From positions 248,001 through 312,000 of the forward strand of contig DATLTC010000009.1 in the NCBI GenBank assembly GCA_035533755.1: DNA of 64,000 nucleotides, read 5' to 3'. Position 1 is the stretch's first letter. Each line of letters starts with the position of its first letter. The notes beneath the pieces are model-generated. The model worked only from the letters and a program-made list of their open reading frames with translations. It did no database searches and was not told the DNA's origin. Shown piece by piece: positions 56,820 through 64,000 of the stretch. The position numbers and the translations under genes are program-made. The stretch is from Gemmatimonadaceae bacterium. Its GTDB lineage: Bacteria; Gemmatimonadota; Gemmatimonadetes; Gemmatimonadales; Gemmatimonadaceae.

Positions 56820-57883
56820 ACGTCCTCCGACTTCTCGAGCAGTCGTTCGATGCGGCGCATCAGCCCGGCGACCTTGAACAGCGCGGCCTGGGCCCGCAGG
56901 GCGTCCTTGTGCGGACGCGCCGGATATCCGGACCAGGTCTCGCCCGCCGGGATGTCGCCGAAGACGCCCGCCTGCGCGGCCACCGTGGCGCCTTTGCCGA
57001 TCGTGTGGTGCCCCGCCACGCCCACCTGCCCCGCCAGGATACACCCGTCCTCGATGTGCACCGAGCCGGCCACCCCCACCTGCGACATGAGCAGACACAA
57101 CCGTCCGATGCGGACGTTGTGCGCCACCTGGACGAGGTTGTCGATCTTCGTGCCGGCGCCGACGATCGTGTCGTCGATGCTCCCGCGGTCGATCGTGGAA
57201 TTGGCGCCCACCTCGACATCGTCCTCGAGAATGCACCCGCCCACGTGCGGGATCTTGTCGTGCTTGCCGTCGCGGAACACGTAGCCGAACCCGTCCGATC
57301 CGATGCGCGCCCCGGAGTGCACGATCACGCGCCGTCCCAGCCGGGCGTTCGCGTAGACCGTCACGCTGGGGTAGAGATGCACGTCGTCCGCCAGGTGCAC
57401 GCCGGCGCCCACGAACGTCTGGGCGTCGATCGTCACCCGGTCGCCGAGCACCGCGCCAGACTCGATCACGGCGTAGGGGCCCACGCTCGGCGCGGCCCCC
57501 ATCGTCACGCCCGATCCGATGACCGCCGTGGGATGGATGCCCGGCACCCGTTCCGGCATCCGGTAGAAGCGCGGGATCAACGAGAGCAACGCGTCGTGCG
57601 GCTTGTCGACGACGATGCGCGCCGCCGCACCCGACGGCAACGTGGACGTCTCCGCCGACACGAGGATCACGGCGGCCGACGATCCGGCCATCAGCGCGGC
57701 GTACTTGGCCGACCCGCAAAAACTCAACTGGGTGTGGCTCGCCCTATCGAGCGCCGCGATCCCCCGCACCTCGGCCGCCCCATCACCGATCAGCGTCCCG
57801 CCCACGAGCTGGGCAATAGCACCGGCGGTGAGGACGCGAGCGCCCTCACCGCCACGATCGTTCGGAGCCGTTCCTGACGTCAC
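56816..57883 (-). CDS. lpxD: UDP-3-O-acylglucosamine N-acyltransferase LpxD
   Basis: LpxD adds the N-linked hydroxyacyl chain after LpxC. The protein is 355 residues: N-terminal uridine-binding domain (about 18-100), then a long hexapeptide beta helix ([15 protein letters not shown] onwards) with the catalytic His in [10 protein letters not shown], and a C-terminal helix. GTG start at 57883 overlaps the skp stop as GTGA. Typical lipid A order skp-lpxD-lpxC/fabZ-lpxA. Confidence 0.95.
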   Translation of the reverse strand: MTSGTAPNDRGGEGARVLTAGAIAQLVGGTLIGDGAAEVRGIAALDRASHTQLSFCGSAKYAALMAGSSAAVILVSAETSTLPSGAAARIVVDKPHDALLSLIPRFYRMPERVPGIHPTAVIGSGVTMGAAPSVGPYAVIESGAVLGDRVTIDAQTFVGAGVHLADDVHLYPSVTVYANARLGRRVIVHSGARIGSDGFGYVFRDGKHDKIPHVGGCILEDDVEVGANSTIDRGSIDDTIVGAGTKIDNLVQVAHNVRIGRLCLLMSQVGVAGSVHIEDGCILAGQVGVAGHHTIGKGATVAAQAGVFGDIPAGETWSGYPARPHKDALRAQAALFKVAGLMRRIERLLEKSEDV

Positions 57884-58467
57884 TCGAGCGGCGAATCTTT
57901 GGGCTTCTTGACCGCCTTCGCCGACGAGTCGCTCTTCGCCGCAGCCGCGATCTTGAGCCGCGCCACCACCTTGTCGGTGATGTCCAGATTCTTGTCGCCG
58001 TCCACCACCGCCGACTGGTCGAGAATCAGGGAGTAGCCATTCTCCTCGCGGATCTTGTCGAGCATGTCCCGCACCGCCTGCATGACCGGGCCCATCAATT
58101 CGGTCTGCCGCGCCTGCGCCTGCTGATTCAGCTGGTTCTGCCGATCCTGATACTCCTGCTGCTTGGCCTGGATCGCCTTCTGGCGCGCGTCCTTGGCCGC
58201 TGCGGTGAGCGTCGGCTCCGCCTTCTGGTAATCGGAGATCATGGTCTGGATCGTGGTGGTGAGCTTGTTGAGCTCATCGCCCCACGCGGCGGACTCCTTG
58301 TTGTACGTCGACTCGGCCGCGGCCCGGCCCGGCGCCACGTCGAGCAGCGCCTGCGTGTTCACGTAGACGATCTTGGGCTGCGGAACCGGTTGCTGCGCGC
58401 GACCTGGGGCCGCGGTGAGGGCAAGACCGACGGCCACCAGGGCCGTCGCACGAACGATGGATTGCAT
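57880..58467 (-). CDS. skp: OmpH/Skp family periplasmic chaperone
   Basis: A 195-residue Skp/OmpH chaperone that holds unfolded outer-membrane proteins for BamA. A signal peptide (cleavage near GRAQ, residue 24) precedes [16 protein letters not shown] and a long Gln/Lys-rich coiled coil (about 65-140) that forms the tentacles; the C-terminus is Lys-rich. The ATG at 58467 is 11 bp after the bamA stop. Confidence 0.93.
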   Translation of the reverse strand: MQSIVRATALVAVGLALTAAPGRAQQPVPQPKIVYVNTQALLDVAPGRAAAESTYNKESAAWGDELNKLTTTIQTMISDYQKAEPTLTAAAKDARQKAIQAKQQEYQDRQNQLNQQAQARQTELMGPVMQAVRDMLDKIREENGYSLILDQSAVVDGDKNLDITDKVVARLKIAAAAKSDSSAKAVKKPKDSPLE

Positions 58468-58478
58468 GAACGCTCCGA

Positions 58479-60917
58479 TTAGTAGAACTGTCCGAATTTG
58501 AAGTGCACCTGCCATGCGGGCGCCCTCCGCCCTTGGGCATCGGTCCGATCGAGGCCGTACCCCAGATCAACACCCAACGGGCCGAGCGGCGTCACTACCG
58601 AGCCGCCGAATCCGACGCCGCGGAACAGGCGCGTCGGATTGAAGTCACTCGGCGTCGCATAAACGTTGCCGGCATCGTAGAAGGCGTCCAGATACAACTG
58701 TTGATTCACTCGCAGCCCGAGTTCCGCCGTGGCGCTGAAGAACGCGTTGCCGAACGACGCGCGCTGCGCCTGGTACTGGTTGGTCTGCGAGATGTAGCCC
58801 TGCGGCGTGATCGAGAACTCGCTGTAGCCGCGCAGCGGTTCCCCGTACTGCACCCCACCCATGGCGAACGACTGCGAGACGAAGAACGGTCCCGGATCGC
58901 CGAACAGCGCGCCCCAGCGCGTCGAGAGGCCCGCCACCACCACCATCGGCTGCGAGGCCAGCGTGCTGCCGCCGATGGTGCCCAGTGTCGCATAGGAACG
59001 CATCTCGCCCGTGTACCGTTGGTACGACGCCGAGCCGCCCAGCGGGCCACCGTTGAATTCGGCTTCCACGGACTGGTGGACGCCGGACGTGGGGAACGGC
59101 ATGCCCAGCCGCGTATCGCGGTCGAGCGTGACGCCCACCGTGGACCGGAAGCAGCTCGTGGCCTGGCCGCTGCCGTTACTGCACGTGGGGATGGTTCCCA
59201 CGAGCCCATAGTTGCCGTACTTCACCGACTCGCCGCCGTAATTCACGAACAGGCGGGTCCACCGGGAGCCCGCCACCGGGAAGCCGAACCGGATCTGGCC
59301 GCCCGTGGTCGTGCTCTGGCCGATGTTCTGGATCGTGAACCGCGACTGCGAGTGGTAGGCTGTGATCGAGCCCGAATACTGCGATTCCTGAATGGCCGGG
59401 TCGGTGTACGAGATGCTGAAGTCGTTGATGTACTGCCCCTTCTGCCACTGCACCGAGCCCTTCTTGCAGCGCCCGAACAGGTTCGGCTGATCGAACCCGA
59501 TGAACCCGCCGATGCCCGTGCCCTGTCCCACCGACGCGCCGAAATTGATGTTGCCGGTGCGCTTCTCCTTCACATGGAACGTGATGTTCACATCGCCCTG
59601 GTTATTGGACGGCTCCACGCTCGGCTCGGGCAGGGGCGAATCGAAGAACCCCAGGTTGGAGATGTTCTGGTAGCTCTGCATCAGGCGATCCTTGTTGAAT
59701 ACGTCGCCCGGAACCACCATCAACTGCCGCCGGATACAGGTCTCGTCGGTGATATCGTTGCCGGTGATGTTCACGCGGTTGATGATCGCCGGCGAGCCTT
59801 CCGAGATCTCCCACCGCAGGTTGACCTTGGCCACCGAGTCGCCCTGGATGTCGCGCTCCACCACCGGGTTCACGCGCGCGTAGATGTAGCCTTCATTCGC
59901 GTACGCGTCCTGGACGTGCGAGGTCGCGTCGTCCCACGCCGAGCGGTTGAAGATCGTGGCATCCTGCTCGACGCCCGGATGGAGCAGGCCCTTCAGGGTC
60001 TGCATCATCGTCCTCGAGTGCGGCGTGAACGGGTACATCTTGGCGATTTCCTGGCTCGTGAACTGTCGGCTGCCCTCGACCGAGAACTCGCCCACGTGAT
60101 ACTGTCGGCCCTCCTTCACCTGCAGGTCGACCAGCGCCTTGCCACGCGCCCGATCGAGGATCGTCGTGTCCTTCACCACCTGCATGTCGATGAGGCCGCG
60201 ATCGGCGTAGAGTCCGGGAATGCGCTCGGTGATGTCGCTGGCCAGCGCCGCGTCGTCGAGTTCGCCCTTGTGCCAGAAGAAGAACCCTTCGGGCTTGGTC
60301 TGCATCGCCGCCACGATATCGTTGGCCGACACCACCTTGTTGCCTTCCACCTTGATGCCCGACACGGCGGTGCGCCGGCCCTCGTCCACGTGGAAGAGCA
60401 CGCGAGCCGACGTGCTATCCACGTACGTCGTCTCGGCCCGCACCTGGGCAAAGGCGTAGCCCTTGGCCTGATAGAGCGAATCGATCTTCACCATCGACCG
60501 CGCCACCTGCTGCGGATCGATCGGGCGCCCGATCAGCAGATCCACCTGATCGCGCACCGAGCCGATGGATACCCGCTCCGGGCCCGCGACGTCGACGTCC
60601 ACCAGCACCGGGCGTTCCTTGAGCAGGAACACCAGCACCGACTTGCCGTTCGGGCGCGGCTCGCACATCGCCCGCACGTCATCGAACTGCAGGGTGCCGT
60701 ACAGCGCCTTGATCGCCCGCTGCAGGATGCGGTAGTTGAGCGGCGAACCGGGCGTGATCCCGGCGTCGCCGGCCAGGATCGCATCCCCGAGCCGCGTATT
60801 GCCGCGGAACAGCACCGAATCGGGCTGTGTGCACGCACCGGCCGTCCCGGTGTCCTGGGCAACGGCCGCCGACGCCGTCACGAGGATGGCGATGAGAGGT
60901 AAAACCAGTCTGCGCAT
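58479..60917 (-). CDS. bamA: Outer membrane protein assembly factor BamA
   Basis: BamA folds and inserts outer-membrane beta barrels. The protein is 812 residues: signal peptide (LVLPLIAILVTASAAVAQ), five POTRA-like repeats (about 30-450, for example ISEGSPAIINRVNITGN), and a C-terminal 16-strand barrel ending in FGQFY, with the terminal aromatic typical of OMPs. Motif RGVGFGGSV lies near the end. AGGA precedes the ATG. It heads the envelope operon running to gdhA, behind the clpC terminator. Confidence 0.95.
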   Translation of the reverse strand: MRRLVLPLIAILVTASAAVAQDTGTAGACTQPDSVLFRGNTRLGDAILAGDAGITPGSPLNYRILQRAIKALYGTLQFDDVRAMCEPRPNGKSVLVFLLKERPVLVDVDVAGPERVSIGSVRDQVDLLIGRPIDPQQVARSMVKIDSLYQAKGYAFAQVRAETTYVDSTSARVLFHVDEGRRTAVSGIKVEGNKVVSANDIVAAMQTKPEGFFFWHKGELDDAALASDITERIPGLYADRGLIDMQVVKDTTILDRARGKALVDLQVKEGRQYHVGEFSVEGSRQFTSQEIAKMYPFTPHSRTMMQTLKGLLHPGVEQDATIFNRSAWDDATSHVQDAYANEGYIYARVNPVVERDIQGDSVAKVNLRWEISEGSPAIINRVNITGNDITDETCIRRQLMVVPGDVFNKDRLMQSYQNISNLGFFDSPLPEPSVEPSNNQGDVNITFHVKEKRTGNINFGASVGQGTGIGGFIGFDQPNLFGRCKKGSVQWQKGQYINDFSISYTDPAIQESQYSGSITAYHSQSRFTIQNIGQSTTTGGQIRFGFPVAGSRWTRLFVNYGGESVKYGNYGLVGTIPTCSNGSGQATSCFRSTVGVTLDRDTRLGMPFPTSGVHQSVEAEFNGGPLGGSASYQRYTGEMRSYATLGTIGGSTLASQPMVVVAGLSTRWGALFGDPGPFFVSQSFAMGGVQYGEPLRGYSEFSITPQGYISQTNQYQAQRASFGNAFFSATAELGLRVNQQLYLDAFYDAGNVYATPSDFNPTRLFRGVGFGGSVVTPLGPLGVDLGYGLDRTDAQGRRAPAWQVHFKFGQFY

Positions 60918-60941
60918 GGAGATCCTAAATATACACAATGC

Positions 60942-60977
60942 GGCCGGCCCGGCCCCCCCAGGGGCCCGGGGCCGGCC
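60942..60977 (-). terminator. GC-rich hairpin after clpC
   Basis: A very GC-rich imperfect stem of about 15 bp (GGCCGGCCC at 60942-60950 pairs with GGGCCGGCC at 60969-60977, continuing inward with small bulges). On the - strand it lies 13 bp after the clpC stop and is followed by TTGTGTATATTT, a U-rich run. It fits an intrinsic terminator separating clpC from bamA. Confidence 0.7.
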
Positions 60978-60989
60978 GGTGAGTACCGC

Positions 60990-63482
60990 CTACGCCTTGG
61001 TGCTGCCCGCCAGCACGCGGAAGTCGAGCTTGGTGCCGTCCGCCGAGACATCTACTTCGAGCTCTTCACCGCGCGAGAACTCGCCCATCAGGATCTTCTC
61101 CGAGAGCGGATCTTCGATGAACCGCTGAATGGCGCGCTTGAGGGGGCGGGCGCCGTAGCTCTCATCATACCCGTGCTGGACCAGGAAGTCCGTGGCCGCG
61201 TCGGTGAGGGTCAGCGTCAACTCCTCCTCGCTCAGCCGTTTGCGCACGTCGCGCAGCATGATCTGGACGATCTGCGCGATGTGGGTGCGATCCAGCGGAT
61301 GGAACACGATCACGTCGTCCAACCGGTTGAGGAACTCGGGGTTGAACGTAATCTTGAGCTCCTCGCGCACGCGTTCCGCGATGCGATCGAAATTCGACTG
61401 GCCGTCTCCGGTCGCGAAGCCCAGCGTCTTGCCCTTGGTGATGTCCCGGGCGCCGACGTTGGACGTCATGATCACCACGGTGTTCTTGAAATCGATCACC
61501 CGGCCGTAGTTGTCGGTCAGGTGGCCCTCGTCCAGCACCTGCAACAGGATGTTGAACACGTCCGGATGCGCCTTCTCGATCTCATCGAGCAGGATCACGC
61601 TGTACGGCTTGCGCCGCACGGCCTTGGTGAGCGTGCCCGACTCCTCGTATCCCACGTACCCCGGCGGGGCGCCGATCAGGCGCGACACGGAGAACTTCTC
61701 CATGTATTCGCTCATGTCCACGCGGATCAACGCCTGGGGATCGGCAAACAGGAACCGGGCCAGCGAGCGCGCCAACTCCGTCTTGCCCACGCCCGTCGGC
61801 CCGCTGAAGATGAACGACCCGATCGGCCGGTTGGGGTCCTTGAGGCCGGCGCGGCTGCGCCGGATGGACCGCGCCAGGGCCCGGATCGCCTCGTCCTGGC
61901 CGATCACGGACTGGTGCAGCTCGTCCTCCATGCGCAGCAGGCGCGTGGTTTCCGCCTCCTGGAGCCGCGTCACCGGGATGCCCGTCCAGCGGCTGACGAT
62001 GAACGCCACTTCCTCTTCCCCGAGCACGGGCCGGTGGGACTGGCGCCGCTTTTCCCAGGCTTCCTGCTTCTGGCGGATCTCACCCTGCAGTTCACGCTCG
62101 GTGTCGCGGAGGCTGGCCGCGCGCTCGAAATTCTGATCGCGCACCGCCGCTTCCTTGTCGCCGCTGACCTTTTCGAGTTGGCCCTTCAATTCCGCCACTT
62201 CGGGCGGCGGCGCCTGGGCGGCGAGCCGCGCCCGCGCGCCCGCTTCGTCGATCACGTCGATGGCCTTGTCGGGCAGGAACCGGTCGGTGATGTAGCGCTC
62301 CGACAGCTTGGCCGCCGCCGTCAGCGTGGTGTCGGGGATCGTCACGTGGTGGTGGTCTTCGTACTTCTGGCGCAGCCCCTTGAGAATCTCGATCGTCTCG
62401 TCCACCGTCGGCGGGTCGACGATCACGGTCTGGAAGCGGCGCTCCAGCGCGCCGTCCTTCTCGATGTACTTGCGGTACTCATTGAGCGTGGAGGCGCCCA
62501 CGCACTGCAGTTCGCCGCGCGCCAGGGCCGGCTTGAGCATGTTGCTGGCGTCGATCGCGCCTTCGGCGGCGCCGGCGCCCACCAACGTGTGCAACTCGTC
62601 GATGAACAGGATCACGTTCTTGTTCTGGGCGATCTCGTTCATCACCGCCTTGAGCCGCTCCTCGAACTGGCCGCGATACTTGGTGCCGGCGATCACGGCC
62701 GCCATGTCGAGCGACAGGACCCGGTGGTCGCGCAGCGATTCGGGGCACTCGCCGTTCGCGATCAGCTGGGCCAGGCCCTCGACGATCGCCGTCTTGCCCA
62801 CGCCGGGCTCACCGATCAGCACCGGGTTGTTCTTCTTGCGGCGCGTGAGGACCTCCATCACGCGCTCGATCTCCTTGCCCCGGCCGATGGTCGGGTCGAG
62901 CTGCCCCTCGGCCGCCAGCTGGGTGAGATCGCGGCAGAAATGGTCCAGCGCCGGCGTTTTGGACTTCTTGTCGCCCTTGGGAGCGGTCGTCGGCGGCGGC
63001 TGGCCCACGCCCTGCTGCGCCGTGGCCCCGGCCTGTACGTCGGTGCCGAGGATGCGCAGCGTCTCCGCGCGCGCCGCTTCGAGGCTCACGCCCGCCTCGG
63101 TCAGCACCTGGGCCGCGATGCCCTTCTCTTCCCGCAGGAGCCCGAGCAGCAGGTGCTCGGTGCCCACGTAGCTGTGGTTGAGTTCCCGTGCTTCGGCCAT
63201 CGCCAGCTCGAGCACCTTCTTGGCGCGGGACGTATACGGCAGATCGGGACCGGTGGCCTGTGCCGCCTTTCCCTTGCGGACCGTCTCCTCGATCTTCTGC
63301 TGCACCTCGTCGAGTTCGACGTTCAGGTTCTGCAGCACCGTAGCCGCCACCCCCTCACCCTCGCGGATGAGGCCGAGCAGGATGTGCTCCGTGCCGACGT
63401 ATTCATGATGCAGGCGCGCGGCTTCTTCCCGCGCCATCGCGAGGACTTTCCTGACCCGCTCGGTGAAGTTGTAGCCGTTCAT
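60990..63482 (-). CDS. clpC: ATP-dependent Clp protease ATPase ClpC
   Basis: ClpC unfolds substrates for ClpP. The protein is 830 residues: double Clp-N repeat (about 1-150, two VGTEHxLLGL copies), AAA+ domain 1 (Walker A GEPGVGKT), the middle domain with a UVR segment ([14 protein letters not shown]), and AAA+ domain 2 ([10 protein letters not shown]). The UVR/M-domain marks ClpC rather than ClpA or ClpB. McsB, which tags substrates with phosphoarginine for ClpC in Gram-positives, is encoded 28 bp upstream. Confidence 0.96.
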   Translation of the reverse strand: MNGYNFTERVRKVLAMAREEAARLHHEYVGTEHILLGLIREGEGVAATVLQNLNVELDEVQQKIEETVRKGKAAQATGPDLPYTSRAKKVLELAMAEARELNHSYVGTEHLLLGLLREEKGIAAQVLTEAGVSLEAARAETLRILGTDVQAGATAQQGVGQPPPTTAPKGDKKSKTPALDHFCRDLTQLAAEGQLDPTIGRGKEIERVMEVLTRRKKNNPVLIGEPGVGKTAIVEGLAQLIANGECPESLRDHRVLSLDMAAVIAGTKYRGQFEERLKAVMNEIAQNKNVILFIDELHTLVGAGAAEGAIDASNMLKPALARGELQCVGASTLNEYRKYIEKDGALERRFQTVIVDPPTVDETIEILKGLRQKYEDHHHVTIPDTTLTAAAKLSERYITDRFLPDKAIDVIDEAGARARLAAQAPPPEVAELKGQLEKVSGDKEAAVRDQNFERAASLRDTERELQGEIRQKQEAWEKRRQSHRPVLGEEEVAFIVSRWTGIPVTRLQEAETTRLLRMEDELHQSVIGQDEAIRALARSIRRSRAGLKDPNRPIGSFIFSGPTGVGKTELARSLARFLFADPQALIRVDMSEYMEKFSVSRLIGAPPGYVGYEESGTLTKAVRRKPYSVILLDEIEKAHPDVFNILLQVLDEGHLTDNYGRVIDFKNTVVIMTSNVGARDITKGKTLGFATGDGQSNFDRIAERVREELKITFNPEFLNRLDDVIVFHPLDRTHIAQIVQIMLRDVRKRLSEEELTLTLTDAATDFLVQHGYDESYGARPLKRAIQRFIEDPLSEKILMGEFSRGEELEVDVSADGTKLDFRVLAGSTKA

Positions 63483-63510
63483 CGTACCCTCGAGTCCGGC
63501 CGGAACAACG

Positions 63511-64000
63511 TCACTCGATCGATCCGGCTTCCGTTTCGAGCGCGTTCCGCACGTACCGCGCGCGCGCCTGACATGCTTCGCTTTCGCTGAGCGGCCGTCC
63601 CTCGGCGTAGGCCAGGTGTGCGGCTTGGGAGAAGATCAGGAGCTTGTTGAGCGTGTATACACTGAGCCCGCGTATCAGTTTCAGCCCCGCCGCCAACCGG
63701 ACGCCGCTGAGGAAGTTCATCGCCTCGTCGAACGTGAGGCTCCGGGCATAGCGGAGGGTACCGAACGCGCGCCACAGTTTGTCCTCTATAATATAACCGG
63801 CGTCCCGCCAGAGCACACGCCTCGCTTCCTCCTCCCGCTCCACCACGTGCCCCACCACGCGGAGCATCTGGTCCAGCAGTTCCTCCTCGGAGCGTCCGAG
63901 CGTGGTCTGGTTCGAAATCTGGAAGAAATTGCCCACCACCTCGCTGCCTTCCCCGTACAGGCCGCGGTAGGTGAGCCCCATCTGCTGCAGCCCCGCCAGC
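63511..64000 (-). CDS. mcsB: Protein-arginine kinase McsB, 3' part
   Basis: The C-terminal 160 or so residues of an ATP:guanido phosphotransferase of the McsB type; the 5' part lies beyond the window end. [25 protein letters not shown] is the conserved nucleotide-binding segment, followed by a helical tail with [22 protein letters not shown]. McsB phosphorylates arginines of damaged proteins to mark them for ClpC-ClpP. It lies directly upstream of clpC. mcsA and ctsR, its usual partners, would lie outside the window if present. Confidence 0.92.
   Translation of the reverse strand, partial: LAGLQQMGLTYRGLYGEGSEVVGNFFQISNQTTLGRSEEELLDQMLRVVGHVVEREEEARRVLWRDAGYIIEDKLWRAFGTLRYARSLTFDEAMNFLSGVRLAAGLKLIRGLSVYTLNKLLIFSQAAHLAYAEGRPLSESEACQARARYVRNALETEAGSIE

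Noticed and set aside
60928-60933. TATATT as a bamA promoter
   Set aside because: It lies only 10 bp before the ATG, has no -35, and is part of the U-rich tail of the clpC terminator. Promoter use cannot be excluded but is not supported.

Overview
This window looks like a high-GC, Gram-negative bacterial chromosome segment made almost entirely of core genes. LPS/Kdo synthesis and export sit beside traits better known from Gram-positives: McsB/ClpC proteolysis, a BshC bacillithiol ligase homologue, and a Firmicutes-like DUF512-der-plsY-gpsA block. There is also a futalosine-type menaquinone pathway and an LpxC-FabZ fusion. That mix suggests Gemmatimonadota or a close relative, but this is an inference from gene content; no 16S rRNA gene is present. 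There are no insertion sequences, prophage genes or CRISPR arrays.

Left half (1-29486, all genes on +). It opens with the end of sucD, then ndk. A fatty-acid block follows: DUF177, rpmF, plsX, fabH, fabD, fabG, acpP and fabF. The futalosine menaquinone genes mqnE, mqnA and mqnC follow fabF with almost no gap, then ispF, a DedA protein, the tyrosine recombinase xerD and a glutamine amidotransferase. A probable promoter then starts the Kdo/LPS-export operon: kdsB, pyrG, kdsA, kdsC, kdsD, lptC, an LptA/OstA-like protein, lptB with an unusual N-terminal extension, and rpoN. Five lipid-glycosylation-type genes and dapF close this half.

Convergence point (29487-29889). This is the only gene-free stretch over 300 bp and it is unusually AT-rich. 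It holds a 28-bp sequence with the architecture of a dif site: two 11-bp Xer arms around a 6-bp centre, flanked by inverted repeats. Gene direction switches here from + to -. I interpret it as the chromosome dimer resolution site, which would place the window across the replication terminus. This is the most notable observation.

Right half (29890-64000, all genes on - except one lysR). Listed from left to right, so against the direction of transcription, it holds: a YfgM-like TPR protein and tRNA-Arg(CCU); yeiH with a divergent LysR regulator; apt, acyP, pcm, surE, a MerR-like protein, gpsA, plsY, der and DUF512; a secreted TPR protein, larC and a threonine synthase; uvrC, murJ, bshC and rlmH; glutamate dehydrogenase followed by the envelope operon; and clpC with the end of mcsB. 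The envelope operon, in transcription order, is bamA, skp, lpxD, lpxC/fabZ, lpxA, a GnnA-like oxidoreductase, lpxB, an LpxJ-like acyltransferase and lpxK. Most operons use 1-4 bp stop/start overlaps, which fixed many start codons, including GTG and TTG starts.
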